Assembly: GCF_004339465.1 (NCBI RefSeq)
Contig: NZ_SMFY01000002.1
Span: 186,001-250,000, forward strand
DNA: 64,000 bases
Source: Ancylobacter aquaticus
GTDB taxonomy: Bacteria > Pseudomonadota > Alphaproteobacteria > Rhizobiales > Xanthobacteraceae
Direction: 5' to 3'
In this document: positions 51,611 to 60,847 of the stretch, piece by piece
How positions within the stretch are numbered: the first letter of the stretch is position 1
How the letters are laid out: each line of letters starts with the position of its first letter
Position numbers and translations under genes: made by a program
The notes under the pieces: model-generated
Told to the model about the DNA's origin: nothing
Seen by the model: the letters and a program-made list of their open reading frames with translations, nothing else
Databases searched by the model: none

Positions 51611-52927
51611 ATGACGGAAACTGCCGTGAGATCAATAGATGGATTAAAGGATATCCCTTATCCATCCGCCGAATCCGGTAGCGAATACGTGAGCGGCTGG
51701 CGTGTTTACGCAACACTTTTGACACTTTTCCTCGTGAGCACCATCTCGCAGGTGGATCGGATTTTGCCGTTCATTATGGCGGAGGCGATCAAGCTTGACC
51801 TTTCGCTGAGTGACACGCAGGTCGGCCTGCTCACCGGCATCCCTTTCGCAGTCTGTTACACCCTCCTCTCCATGCCACTCGGCCGCGCGGCCGATCGGGG
51901 CTCGCCGCGCTTCGTCCTGGTGATCTGCATACTGGGCTGGAGCGCAATGACGGCACTGGGCGGCGTGGCGGCAAGCTTCCTGTTGCTGGCGCTCACGCGC
52001 TTTGGCGTGGCCTCGGGCGAGGCCGGCGCCTTCCCGGCCGGCCATGCCATCATCGCCCGCAAAATCCGGCCCGAACGTCGCGGGCTCGCCATCGGGCTTT
52101 TCGCCATGGGCATGCCGATCGGCGCCATGGTGGGGTTCGCGGCCGGCGGCGCAATCGCCGACCAGCTGGGCTGGCGGGTCGCGCTGATCGGCGCGGGCGC
52201 CATCGGCGGACTTGTTGCCGTGCTGGTCCTTCTTGTCATTGGGCGGACGCCGACACTGCGACAGACCAGCACCACCGGCGAGAGCTTCTTGCGCTCCAGC
52301 GCCCGGCTGGTGGCGACGCCGGCCTTCCGCTGGCTTTTTATCGGCGCGATTGCGGTCGGTTTCGCCTCCGCGCCCTTCTATGCCTTCGCCGGGCCGTTCC
52401 TCATCCGCATCCATGGCTTCACCGCCGGAGAAGCGGGGCTCGCCTTTGGTCTGCTGCAGGGGCTGATGGGCATCATTGGAACCGTTGTCGGCGGGCGGAT
52501 GTTCGATCGCGCGGTCCAGTCCGGTACGGGCCGAGTGCTGGGCCCGCCTGCCTACCTGTTCCTCATCGCCAGCGTGACCACCACAGCCGCGCTGTTCGCG
52601 CCCATAGGCTGGCTGTCCGTCGTCCTGCTGGTGCCGGGCATGCTGTCCTTCGCCTTCCTGCTGCCCTGGGCTTTCGGCGCCGCCCATCTCGTTGCCGGCA
52701 AGGGTAGGGAGGCCCAGGCCACCAGCATCGTGATGGTCGGCTCTGGCCTCATGGGCCCCGCGTTGGGACCTCTCCTCGTCGGCCTGATTAGCGACGCCGC
52801 GAGCGCGGCGCAGATTCCCAACGGCCTAGCGTTTGGCATGCTGGCCGTTCCGGTGGCGAGTGTCGCCACCGCCCTCGCCATGCTGACAGCCAATCGTCGC
52901 ATCGCCGCCCTCTTCGCGAGCCGCTGA
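51611..52927 (+). CDS. MFS transporter (12-TM, ACS/aromatic-acid-like)
   Basis: The 438-aa protein has twelve predicted helices and the loop motif MPLGRAADRGSPR between helices 2 and 3, plus GEAGAFPAGHAIIARKIRPERRGLAIGLF, the helix-4/5 signature of anion:cation symporter-type MFS proteins (Spinster/hexuronate-like). The ATG at 51611 is used; a TTG at 51602 has a closer GAGGAG and would add three residues. It is divergent from the AraC regulator and shares its motif. Substrate unknown, possibly an aromatic or organic acid. Confidence 0.9.
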   Translation: MTETAVRSIDGLKDIPYPSAESGSEYVSGWRVYATLLTLFLVSTISQVDRILPFIMAEAIKLDLSLSDTQVGLLTGIPFAVCYTLLSMPLGRAADRGSPRFVLVICILGWSAMTALGGVAASFLLLALTRFGVASGEAGAFPAGHAIIARKIRPERRGLAIGLFAMGMPIGAMVGFAAGGAIADQLGWRVALIGAGAIGGLVAVLVLLVIGRTPTLRQTSTTGESFLRSSARLVATPAFRWLFIGAIAVGFASAPFYAFAGPFLIRIHGFTAGEAGLAFGLLQGLMGIIGTVVGGRMFDRAVQSGTGRVLGPPAYLFLIASVTTTAALFAPIGWLSVVLLVPGMLSFAFLLPWAFGAAHLVAGKGREAQATSIVMVGSGLMGPALGPLLVGLISDAASAAQIPNGLAFGMLAVPVASVATALAMLTANRRIAALFASR

Positions 52928-53039
52928 CCGCCTCCACCCGATCCGATCCCTGAGGCCCGCGCCCGCTCGTGCGGGCCATGAACCCGCGCGCGCCCCCCGC
53001 GTGCTGGCGGCTCCACCCTTCGATAGAAAGATACCATCA

Positions 53040-53681
53040 ATGGACTTCGACCCGGTTAGCACCGTCATGGTGTGGATCAGCACGTTTGGCCTGCTGGGAC
53101 TCTTCACCGTTGCACTGACCGAGCGCTTCGTGCCGGTCATGCCCTCTTACGGCCTGCTGCTGGCGGTCGGCATCGCAGCGGCGGAGGGTACCTGGTCGCT
53201 GCCCGGGGCGCTGCTGGCGAGCGGTGCCGGCAGCCTGGTCGGCTGCGCGGCCTGCTTCTATGCGGTTCGTGTGCTGGGCGAGACGCGCTCCCGCCGCCTC
53301 GTCTTCGGCGCCGGCCGGCTCTTCGGCATGTCGACGGAACGCACCGATCGCTGGATCGGCACATTCCGCCGCAACCAGACGGTACTGGCGTTCTCGCTGC
53401 AGCTGCTGCCGACCGTCCGGCTGTTCGCCCCGGCCTTCGCCGCGCTGCTGCGCGGCCCTTCCGGCAGATTTCTGGCGGCGACCGCCGCTGGAATCGCGGT
53501 GTGGAACGGCGTGTTCGTCACGGCCGGCTATATCGCGGCGCACACCATCGATACGGCCAATGCGACTGTGCTGGCGCTGGGGGTGCTTGGAGGTGTGCTT
53601 GCCGTAGAAGCCGCCGTGATCGGCATCGGCCACAGCCTTCGCGCCCGCTGCGCGCCGAAGGTCGCGCTGCACCGGAACTGA
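53040..53681 (+). CDS. DedA-family (SNARE-associated/VTT) membrane protein
   Basis: A 213-aa DedA-family protein with LGLFTVALTERFVPVMPSYGLLLAVG, GALLASGAGSLVGCAACFYAVRVLGE, the re-entrant loop region and NQTVLAFSLQLLPTVRLFAPAFA, where the conserved Arg of the family stands in LPTVRLFAPAFA. DedA proteins are inner-membrane phospholipid scramblase-like transporters. The Pro-x-x-Pro-like PVMPSYG segment replaces the common PxPGE. Start at the ATG at 53040. It precedes a phospholipid-methyltransferase-like gene by 76 bases, and both probably act on membrane lipids. Confidence 0.87.
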   Translation: MDFDPVSTVMVWISTFGLLGLFTVALTERFVPVMPSYGLLLAVGIAAAEGTWSLPGALLASGAGSLVGCAACFYAVRVLGETRSRRLVFGAGRLFGMSTERTDRWIGTFRRNQTVLAFSLQLLPTVRLFAPAFAALLRGPSGRFLAATAAGIAVWNGVFVTAGYIAAHTIDTANATVLALGVLGGVLAVEAAVIGIGHSLRARCAPKVALHRN

Positions 53682-53757
53682 CAACCCTACTTTGCTCCAT
53701 CTGCCGGCGCCCTGCATGGGCGTCGTCCCTCACACACCCAGGTTCGGAACTTCTGCA

Positions 53758-54384
53758 ATGTCCTCACAATGTACGGGCGAGACGTTCGGCTTCTTCCAGG
53801 CATGGCTGCGCAGCCCGCTGCGCGTCGCCGCCATCGCTCCCTCGGGCCGCGCGCTCGCGCGCCTGATCACGAGCGAAATCTCGCGCGACACCGGGCCGGT
53901 CATCGAGCTCGGGCCGGGCACCGGGGCGTTCACGCGGGCGCTGATCACGCGCGGGGTGCGGCTGATGGACCTTGCCCTGATCGAGTTCGGTTCGGAATTC
54001 GCCGTCGCGCTGCAAGCCAGCTACCCCGCGGCGCGCACATTATGGATGGATGCCGCGCAACTCGATTCCGTCGAGCTGTTCGACGGCGAGCCGGCCGGAG
54101 CCACCGTCAGCGGCCTTCCGCTGTTGTCCATCGCCCCGCGCAAGGTGAGGGCGATCCTGATGGGCGCCTTCGACAAGATGCGGCCGGACGGCGCCTTCTA
54201 CCAGTTCACCTACGGCCCGCGATGCCCGGTGCCGGCCCATGTACTGGGCTCGCTGGGGCTGGAAGCCGAGCGCATTGGCGGAACGCTCGCCAACCTTCCG
54301 CCCGCCGCCGTTTACCGCTTCCGCCGGATAAATCCGCACGCGCCGCGCCGGCCAGCCCCCGCACCGCACGATGCCGTTAGCTAG
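53758..54384 (+). CDS. phospholipid N-methyltransferase-like protein (PmtA type)
   Basis: The 208-aa SAM-dependent methyltransferase has FFQAWLRSPLRVAAIAPSGRALAR, the start typical of PmtA-like enzymes, then the SAM motif VIELGPGTGAFTRAL and SGLPLLSIAPRKVRAILMGAF in which SGLPLL is conserved. PmtA methylates phosphatidylethanolamine to phosphatidylcholine. The second half lines up only loosely, so the product might instead be a related lipid. ATG at 53758; the ORF upstream is not protein-like. It overlaps the convergent small gene by eight bases. Confidence 0.85.
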   Translation: MSSQCTGETFGFFQAWLRSPLRVAAIAPSGRALARLITSEISRDTGPVIELGPGTGAFTRALITRGVRLMDLALIEFGSEFAVALQASYPAARTLWMDAAQLDSVELFDGEPAGATVSGLPLLSIAPRKVRAILMGAFDKMRPDGAFYQFTYGPRCPVPAHVLGSLGLEAERIGGTLANLPPAAVYRFRRINPHAPRRPAPAPHDAVS

Positions 54385-54625
54385 GGTCGAGCACACCGTC
54401 CGGCACTTGTCCGAAACGAGCAATCAGCACCGGCGGATCGGCGTCCCCGCTTTCCGGCTCGACATCGGCCGAGAAGGCGATGGCCCCGATCTGCACCAGA
54501 CTCATTCGCTGGGCGATGCGTTCGGCATCGGCGGCGTTGCGGACCTCCATCGGTATGCCGGCCTTTATCGCCCCGCGCTTGCCCGCCACGAAGGGTTGGA
54601 CGACGTAGAAGGTTTTCTTGGTCAT
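54377..54625 (-). CDS. conserved hypothetical protein, 82 aa
   Basis: MTKKTFYVVQPFVAGKRGAI begins a compact protein that continues with AADAERIAQRMSLVQIGAIAFSADVEPESGDADPPVLIARFG. It has no signal or membrane helix and is of a size and style common in Hyphomicrobiales. The alternating basic and hydrophobic pattern suggests a small alpha/beta fold. Start at 54625. It overlaps the methyltransferase gene by eight bases at the 3' end. Function unknown. Confidence 0.65.
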   Translation of the reverse strand: MTKKTFYVVQPFVAGKRGAIKAGIPMEVRNAADAERIAQRMSLVQIGAIAFSADVEPESGDADPPVLIARFGQVPDGVLDPS

Positions 54626-54731
54626 GCGCGACTCCCGAGTTGTCGCACTCTGGCGTCAGGAGCTTGAACAAATCAAGAACAATCGAACCGTGCCAGCGCG
54701 TCGTTTCGCCGAAAGGCGACCGGAGACGTGA

Positions 54732-56156
54732 TCAGATGCTTATGCGCCCGGTCGCCAGGCCGAAGATGGCGAGCACCGCGCCGGCGGCGACCGCCGCGAA
54801 CAGCAGCCGTTCGACGGGCGTGAAAATGCGATGCCCGCGCTCGCGCTGCGCAAGGATGAAGAGCGCGGTGCCGGGTGCATAGATCACCAGCGACAGCAGC
54901 AGGAACTTCAATCCGCCCGCATAGATCAGTCCGACGGTGTAGAGCGTGGCGAGACCGGCGCGCACCACATCGCCCACGCGGCCCTCGGGCTTCTCGACAT
55001 AGGTCTCGCCGCTCCACGCCAGTTTCAGCGCATAGGCCGCGACCAGCAGATAGGGCAGCAGGATCATCGACGAGGTGAGCTTGAGCGCCAGCAGAAAGGC
55101 CTGCTCGGCGAACAAGGTCATGATGAGAAAAAACTGCACCAGAAGATTGGTCAGCCACAGGGCGGCGAAGGGCACCTTGTTGCGGTTCTCGGCCCCGAGG
55201 AAGGCCGGCATGGTTTCCATTCGTGCGGCCGAGAACAGCACCTCGGCGGCCAGAAGCGACCATGAGAGATAGGCGCCGAGCACCGAGACGATGAGCCCGA
55301 CGGATATGAACACCGCGCCCCAGGGCCCGACTACAGCCTGCAGCACGCCGGCCATGGAAGGGTTGCGCAGGCCCGCGAGATCGGGACGCAGCAGCACGCC
55401 ATAGGACAGCATCGTCACCAGAACGAGGAGGCACAGCACGCCGGCAAAGCCCAGCAGCGTGGCGACGCCGACATCCGAGCGTTTTCGCGCATACCGCGAA
55501 TAGACGCTGGCGCCCTCGATCCCGACGAAGACGAACACTGTGACCAGCATCGTGCCGCGCACCTGGTCGAACAGCCCGCCGGCATCCGCGCCACCCCAGA
55601 AATTCGCGGCGAAAATGTCAGCCTTGAAGCCGAAGCCGACGAAGACCAGGAACATCAGGATCGGGATGATCTTGGCGACGGTGACGATGGTGTTGAGCGC
55701 CGCCGCCTCCCGCACGCCGCGCAGGATAAGGAAATGAACGGTCCACACGCCGACCGAGGACACCGCGACAGCGATGACGGTATTGCCGTCGCCGAAGACC
55801 GGGAACAGTGCACCGAGCGTCGACTTGATCAGCACCCAGTAGGAGACATTGCCGAGACAGCAGACGGTCCAGTAGCCCAGCGCCGAGGCGAAGCCGAGAT
55901 AATTGCCGAACCCATCCTTGGCATAGGCGAACACGCCGGCGTCGAGGGCGGGCTTGCGGCGCGACAGGGTCTGGAACACGAAGGCGAGCATCAACATGCC
56001 GCCGCCCGCTATTCCCCAGGCGATGAGCGCGCCGAGCCCCCCGGTGACGCGGCCGAAGGTCTGCGGCAGCGAGAAGATGCCGGCACCGACCATGGAGCCG
56101 ACGACCATGGCGGTAAGGGTCGGCAGCGCGAATGTCTGTTGGCTGGGTTGGGTCAT
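54732..56156 (-). CDS. arcD: APC-family arginine/ornithine-type antiporter (copy 2)
   Basis: The 474-aa protein has twelve helices and the basic-amino-acid antiporter pattern: [74 protein letters not shown] and SVLGAYLSWSLLAAEVLF. It is a paralogue of the antiporter at 57553-58989 (many segments differ by a few residues). These proteins exchange arginine for ornithine across the inner membrane. I chose the ATG at 56156; upstream frame is Arg-rich. It follows arcA on the same strand with a 132-base gap that holds a hairpin. Confidence 0.9.
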   Translation of the reverse strand: MTQPSQQTFALPTLTAMVVGSMVGAGIFSLPQTFGRVTGGLGALIAWGIAGGGMLMLAFVFQTLSRRKPALDAGVFAYAKDGFGNYLGFASALGYWTVCCLGNVSYWVLIKSTLGALFPVFGDGNTVIAVAVSSVGVWTVHFLILRGVREAAALNTIVTVAKIIPILMFLVFVGFGFKADIFAANFWGGADAGGLFDQVRGTMLVTVFVFVGIEGASVYSRYARKRSDVGVATLLGFAGVLCLLVLVTMLSYGVLLRPDLAGLRNPSMAGVLQAVVGPWGAVFISVGLIVSVLGAYLSWSLLAAEVLFSAARMETMPAFLGAENRNKVPFAALWLTNLLVQFFLIMTLFAEQAFLLALKLTSSMILLPYLLVAAYALKLAWSGETYVEKPEGRVGDVVRAGLATLYTVGLIYAGGLKFLLLSLVIYAPGTALFILAQRERGHRIFTPVERLLFAAVAAGAVLAIFGLATGRISI

Positions 56157-56252
56157 CAGGCGCCTGCAGCAACGGGATCGGCGCGCCGTTTCTCTCACCG
56201 ATGTGAGAGCTATGGCGCGAGCGGGTGGCGAGGCGCGCGTGCGGGGCGCCAA

Positions 56253-56283
56253 GTCCCCCTCTCTCCAGTGGGGAGAGGGGGAC
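56253..56283 (-). terminator. hairpin after arcA
   Basis: GTCCCCCTCTCTCC and GGGGAGAGGGGGAC form a 14-bp stem with one mismatch and loop AGT, starting 6 bases after the arcA stop. It has no T-run. CCCCTCTCC-type hairpins of this kind recur in Hyphomicrobiales intergenic DNA, so it may be a dispersed repeat. Confidence 0.5.
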
Positions 56284-56288
56284 GGCGA

Positions 56289-57530
56289 TCAGTAATCCAC
56301 CGCGTCCCGGATGATCGGGCAGGTCATGCAATGGCCGCCACCACGTCCACGACCGAGTTCGGAGCCGTCAATGGTGATGACCTCGATGCCGGCCTTGCGC
56401 AGCAGCGTGTTAGCGTAGGTGTTGCGGTCATACGCGAAGACGACGCCCGGCGAGGCGCAGACCAGATTGGCACCGGAATCCCATTGGGTGCGCTCGCGCA
56501 TATAGTCGTTGCCGCCGGTGTGGACGACACGCATTTCCTTGAGGCCCAGCGCCTCGCGCACGGTCTCGACCAGGCCCCCCTTGTCCTTGTGCAGTTCGAT
56601 CCCGCCCTTGCCGTTCGGGCGGTAGGAGAAGCACTCGATCTTGTCGACGATGTCGGGGTAGAGCAGCACGCAGTCCCGGTCGGCGAAGGTGAACACCGTA
56701 TCGAGATGCATCGCCGCGCGCAGCTTCGGCATGGCGGCGATGATGACGCGCTCGGCGGCGCCCTGCTCGAACAGCGCGGCGGCAAGCTGACTTATGGCCT
56801 GGCGCGAGGTCCGCTCGCTCATGCCGATCAGCACGTTGCCCTTACCGATCGGCATCACGTCGCCACCTTCAAGCGTGGCGAGGCCCCAATCCTTGGTGGG
56901 GTCGCCCCACCACACCTTCACCTTGCCGGCGAAGTCCGGGTGGAATTTGTAGATCGAGGTGGTGAGGATGGTCTCTTCATGCCGCGCCGGCCAATAGAGC
57001 GGGTTCTGTGTCACCCCGCCATAGATCCAGCAGGTGGTGTCGCGGGTGTAGAGCGTGTTGGGCAGCGGCGGCAGCAGATACTCGTTGACGCCGGCGGCGT
57101 CGCGGATCAGCGCCAGCGTCTCGCCGCCGATGGTCTCGGGGAATTCATAGGTCGAGAGACCGCCGATAAGCGTCTCCGCCAGCTGGCGATTCGGCAGCCC
57201 GTCGAGATAGGAGCGCACTTCGTCAACGAAGCCGACGCCGATCGTGTTCGGCACCACCTGATGGTCGAGAATCCAGGCCTTTGCCTCGGGGATGGCGACC
57301 GTCTCGGTCAGCAGATTGTGCATCTCGACGACGTCGATGCCGCGGTCACGCATCTTGGTGATGAAGTCGAAATGGTCGCGCTTGGCGACATCGACCCACA
57401 GCACGTCGTCGAACAGGAGCTGGTCGCAATTGCTGGGCGTCAGGCGCTGATGGGCGCGGCCGGGCGCGCAGACCATGACCTTGCGCAGCTGGCCAACCTC
57501 GGAGTGAACGCCGAAGGGGGTTTCCATCAT
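56289..57530 (-). CDS. arcA: arginine deiminase
   Basis: The 413-aa enzyme hydrolyses arginine to citrulline and ammonia. Family motifs are present from [41 protein letters not shown] and [23 protein letters not shown] to [18 protein letters not shown]. The catalytic Cys401 is in GGGHCMTCP near the C-terminus, at the same distance from the end as in the Pseudomonas enzyme. The ATG at 57530 has AGGAG just upstream. It is placed between two antiporter genes, all on the same strand; ornithine carbamoyltransferase and carbamate kinase genes are not in the window. Confidence 0.97.
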   Translation of the reverse strand: MMETPFGVHSEVGQLRKVMVCAPGRAHQRLTPSNCDQLLFDDVLWVDVAKRDHFDFITKMRDRGIDVVEMHNLLTETVAIPEAKAWILDHQVVPNTIGVGFVDEVRSYLDGLPNRQLAETLIGGLSTYEFPETIGGETLALIRDAAGVNEYLLPPLPNTLYTRDTTCWIYGGVTQNPLYWPARHEETILTTSIYKFHPDFAGKVKVWWGDPTKDWGLATLEGGDVMPIGKGNVLIGMSERTSRQAISQLAAALFEQGAAERVIIAAMPKLRAAMHLDTVFTFADRDCVLLYPDIVDKIECFSYRPNGKGGIELHKDKGGLVETVREALGLKEMRVVHTGGNDYMRERTQWDSGANLVCASPGVVFAYDRNTYANTLLRKAGIEVITIDGSELGRGRGGGHCMTCPIIRDAVDY

Positions 57531-57552
57531 GGGGCTCCTATGCGTGATCTGA

Positions 57553-58989
57553 TCAGGGTGTGATGGTGCCGGTGACAAGCCCGTACACGCCAATGGCGGC
57601 CGCCACTCCGGTGATGCCGAAAATGACCAGTTCGACCCGCGTGAACACGCGGGCCTTCTGTTCGCGGCGGGCCCAGAAATAGAGAAGGATCGTGCCCGGC
57701 ACGAACAGCACCGCCACCAGCAGCACATACTTCAGGCCGGCGGCGACGAACATGAACAGCGTGTAGACCACCGCGATCCACGCGAAGATCTGGTCGCGGG
57801 TGCGCTCATGCGGCGCCGCCTCATATCCGACGCCGCTGCGGGCCAACAGCACGCCATAGCCGGCGACCAGCAGATAGGGCAGCAGCGCGGTAACGCTGGT
57901 CATGTCGAGCATGAAATTGAAGGCGTCGCGCGACCAGTAGGTCGAGACGACGAACAGCGAGACCACGATGTTGGTCAGCCACAGCGCATTTGCGGGCACG
58001 CGATTGCCGTTCTGCGCGGCGAACAGCTTCGGCATGTCCTGCGATTTGGCGGCGGCGAACAGCACTTCCGCGCAGATCAGCGACCATGCCAGATAGGCGC
58101 CAAGCACCGAGACCAGCACGCCGATCGAGATGAAGATCGCGCCCCAATGGCCGACCACCAGTTCGAGCGCACCGGCGAGCGAAGGGTTAGCCACTCCAGC
58201 GATCTCCGCGCGCGGCGCGGTTGCATAGGGCAGCATGGTCACGGCGACCATCAGGCCGGTGACGGCGACGAAGCCGAGGATGGTGGCGGTGCCGACATCC
58301 GAGCGCTTCTTGGCGAAGCGGGAATAGACGCTCGCGCCCTCGATACCGAGGAACACGAAGACGGTGATCAGCATCGTGTCGCGCACCTGCGCCAGCAGCG
58401 TCTTTTCCGGCATGTTCACGCCGCCGAAGAAGTTCTCCGAGAACTGCGCGTAATTGAAGAAGAACACGAAGGCCAGGATCGCAACGATCAGCGGCACGAT
58501 CTTGGCGATGGTGACGATGGTGTTGATGACGGTCGCCTGCTCGACGCCGCGCAGGATCATGAAATGAAAGGCCCAGATGCCGCAGAGCGAGACGAGGATC
58601 GCGGTGGCGCTGGAGCCGTCGCCGAACAGATCGGGGAAGAAGCGCCCGAGCGTCGAGCCGATCAGCACCCAGTAGAACACGTTGCCGAGGCAGCTTCCCA
58701 GCCAGTAGCCGAAGGCCGAAAGGAAGCCCATATAGTCGCCGAAGCCGGCCTTGGCGTAGGCGAACACGCCGGAATCGATGTCCGGCCGCTTTTCCGCCAG
58801 CGCCTGGAACACCCGTGCCAGCATGTACATGCCGGTGCCCGCGATCGCCCAGGCGATGATCGCGCCAAATGGCCCCGTCGCCGTGGCAAAGCGCCCGGGC
58901 AAATTGAAGATGCCGGCGCCGACCATGGAGCCAACCACCATGGCGGTGAGGGTGGGAAGCGAGAGCTTGCCAGCGGAGGTGTCAGCCAT
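57553..58989 (-). CDS. arcD: arginine/ornithine antiporter ArcD-like (copy 1)
   Basis: A 478-aa twelve-helix APC-superfamily antiporter with [73 protein letters not shown] and [18 protein letters not shown]. It is the first gene of the arcD-arcA-arcD unit, with 22 bases to arcA. ATG at 58989 was chosen; the frame upstream is not antiporter-like. Together the two antiporters and arginine deiminase suggest arginine import with ornithine or citrulline export. Confidence 0.93.
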   Translation of the reverse strand: MADTSAGKLSLPTLTAMVVGSMVGAGIFNLPGRFATATGPFGAIIAWAIAGTGMYMLARVFQALAEKRPDIDSGVFAYAKAGFGDYMGFLSAFGYWLGSCLGNVFYWVLIGSTLGRFFPDLFGDGSSATAILVSLCGIWAFHFMILRGVEQATVINTIVTIAKIVPLIVAILAFVFFFNYAQFSENFFGGVNMPEKTLLAQVRDTMLITVFVFLGIEGASVYSRFAKKRSDVGTATILGFVAVTGLMVAVTMLPYATAPRAEIAGVANPSLAGALELVVGHWGAIFISIGVLVSVLGAYLAWSLICAEVLFAAAKSQDMPKLFAAQNGNRVPANALWLTNIVVSLFVVSTYWSRDAFNFMLDMTSVTALLPYLLVAGYGVLLARSGVGYEAAPHERTRDQIFAWIAVVYTLFMFVAAGLKYVLLVAVLFVPGTILLYFWARREQKARVFTRVELVIFGITGVAAAIGVYGLVTGTITP

Positions 58990-59310
58990 TGCGCGCCTCT
59001 TGGAGAAAGGGGGAAGCGTGGCTCGCTCAACCCTAAAGTCAGCACTCATTCCAAGAAATGGGCGGGCCCTCCCAAATGGTGTCGTGCGACTCCAATCTTA
59101 CCGCTTTTGCGGCAAAGGGCCACCTCCCGGGCATGCTGCGAAAGCGAAGGGCGCCTGAGCTTGGCCGGCAAGGAAAGCAGGGAGTTTCTTCGCGAATGCA
59201 ATATAACTTCTGCCTCACCCGGGTTGTGGCAATGAACGGATGATCCGTAACAAACGTCCGCACTTCTTGCGCCCGGCGAATACCCTGCGCCGGTGAGGGC
59301 GCGGCCATCG
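58990..59310. other. intergenic region between the arc operon and the thiocyanate-dehydrogenase operon end
   Basis: 321 bases that should contain the arc promoter (near 59040-59240, with an AT-rich patch around 59200) and the 3' end of the neighbouring operon. I see no Anr/FNR-type TTGAT-N4-ATCAA box by eye, although arginine deiminase is often under such control, and no small gene. Confidence 0.35.
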
Positions 59311-60180
59311 CTAATGGGGAGGCATCGGAATGAAGGCGGGCGGGACGCCACGGAAGCCTGCCCGTTGCCGTATCGCCGCATCATCGGCATCGTGCGGCTT
59401 CAGGTAGAAATAGAAGCGGTTGTTGCGATCCGCGATGTCGTCGCCCGGCTCACTCGACAGGCTTATCAGCTGGTCGAACTGGAGCTGCACATGCATGTAG
59501 CCGGGAATAAGTTCGCTCCACCCCTCGATGTCGGCATCGAACAACACGTCGACATCGGTCCCGCCATCGAGCTTGAGCAGGCCCCATGGGGTGCCGTCAG
59601 GCGACCGAGAAGCCACCTCCTGCCAGGTCAGCCCGGTCTGAATGAAGACGCGGGGAGGGTTCTGCAGGATGTAGAGGGTCGATCCGCCGCCAACCCGCTC
59701 GATCCGCAATGTTGCCCGATAGGCGGCTTTCCCGGGATCGTAGCCGGCGCGCACGAGTTCCATGAACAGCCCTCCGGACGCCGCCTGTTCAGTGCGTTGG
59801 ACCTCTGCCCGCCGCGCGGCCATCTGCGCCTGCTGATACCGGCCGATCGCAAAATCGGCGAGGAAGGCGAGGGCGATCACGACCACGAAGATCTGCAGGG
59901 GGCGATAGTCAAGAAGGCGCGATATCCCGCCTGCGCGGGTCGCGAACGACTGGTTGCGGCTTGACCGGGAGGTGGTGCGGATGCGCTCGCGCAACGCCTG
60001 CACCCGGCTGTCATCGAGCGAGCGGCCGGCGGCAGGCTCTTCGACCGGAAGCGGCGCCTGCGCCTCTCCCGCGTCGGCGTCTTTGTCTAGCGCCTGCACC
60101 GTCTCCCACAGGCTGAGGATCAGCGCGTCCTTCTCGGACGGCGTAAGGCGATCGAGGTCCGGCAGGCGCGGCGTTTTCAT
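59311..60180 (-). CDS. membrane-anchored protein of unknown function in the thiocyanate-dehydrogenase operon
   Basis: The 289-aa protein has a cytosolic N-terminal part (about 1-95: TPSEKDALILSLWETVQALD, then a Pro/Ala/Glu-rich stretch), one membrane helix (IFVVVIALAFLADFAI), and a periplasmic part of about 165 residues (GLTWQEVASRSPDGTPWGLLKLDGGTDVDVLFDADIEGW in outline; marker GTDVDVLFDADIEGW). I recognise no family. Its start overlaps the stop of the ABC ATPase gene by four bases, so it is translationally coupled and probably a structural or substrate-handling part of the ABC exporter. Confidence 0.7.
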   Translation of the reverse strand: MKTPRLPDLDRLTPSEKDALILSLWETVQALDKDADAGEAQAPLPVEEPAAGRSLDDSRVQALRERIRTTSRSSRNQSFATRAGGISRLLDYRPLQIFVVVIALAFLADFAIGRYQQAQMAARRAEVQRTEQAASGGLFMELVRAGYDPGKAAYRATLRIERVGGGSTLYILQNPPRVFIQTGLTWQEVASRSPDGTPWGLLKLDGGTDVDVLFDADIEGWSELIPGYMHVQLQFDQLISLSSEPGDDIADRNNRFYFYLKPHDADDAAIRQRAGFRGVPPAFIPMPPH

Positions 60181-60845
60181 GGAACGACCACGCCGTCCGC
60201 GATGTGGACGATCCGCTGCGCCTGCGCCGCCAGAGCGAGGTTGTGCGTGACCAGCACGAGAGTCGTGCCGCGCGAGCGACTGATATCGCGCAGCAGTGCC
60301 ATGATCTCCCGCTCGGTCTGCTCGTCGAGGTCGGAGGTCGGCTCGTCGCCGAGCAGCAAAGCGGGATCGTTCATCAGCGCGCGGGCAATGGCCACCCGCC
60401 GCTGCTCACCGGAGGAAAGCTCGAACGGGAAGGCCTCGGCGTGGCTGTCCAGCCCGACATCGGCGAGCCGCTCCAAAGCCCGTTCCAATATGGCGCGGCG
60501 CGACATCGTGCCGGCCAGTCGCGCGGGCAGGGCGACATTGTCGAGCGCCCTAAGGTTCGGCAGCAGGCTGGCGAATTGGAAGACGAAGCCGATCCGGGCG
60601 TTGCGGAACGCCGCCGCTCCGGCCTCGGACAAGGCCCAGATATCGGTGCCGCCAATGAGCACGCGCCCGCCCGTGGGACGGCTCAGCCCGCCGATCATGC
60701 CCAGCAGCGATGATTTGCCGGAACCGGAGCGCCCGACAATGGCGGCGTAGCAGCCGCTCTCGATGTCGAGGTCGACGCTGCGCACCGCCGCCACCGGCCC
60801 CCGGTCGGTCTCGTACTGCTTTGTCAGGCCACGGCAGGCGAGCAT
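60177..60845 (-). CDS. LolD/MacB-type ABC transporter ATPase
   Basis: A 222-aa ATPase with Walker A VGRSGSGKSSLL, signature LSSGEQRRVAIARAL (Ser in place of the first Gly of LSGGE), Walker B LLLGDEPTSDLD and His in VLVTHNLA. The DEPTSDLD form and size fit the LolD/MacB group that works with FtsX-like permeases. The ATG at 60845 is two bases from the permease stop; the stop overlaps the downstream membrane protein gene. It energises the permease just upstream and not an importer, as no binding protein is near. Confidence 0.9.
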   Translation of the reverse strand: MLACRGLTKQYETDRGPVAAVRSVDLDIESGCYAAIVGRSGSGKSSLLGMIGGLSRPTGGRVLIGGTDIWALSEAGAAAFRNARIGFVFQFASLLPNLRALDNVALPARLAGTMSRRAILERALERLADVGLDSHAEAFPFELSSGEQRRVAIARALMNDPALLLGDEPTSDLDEQTEREIMALLRDISRSRGTTLVLVTHNLALAAQAQRIVHIADGVVVP

Positions 60846-60847
60846 GC

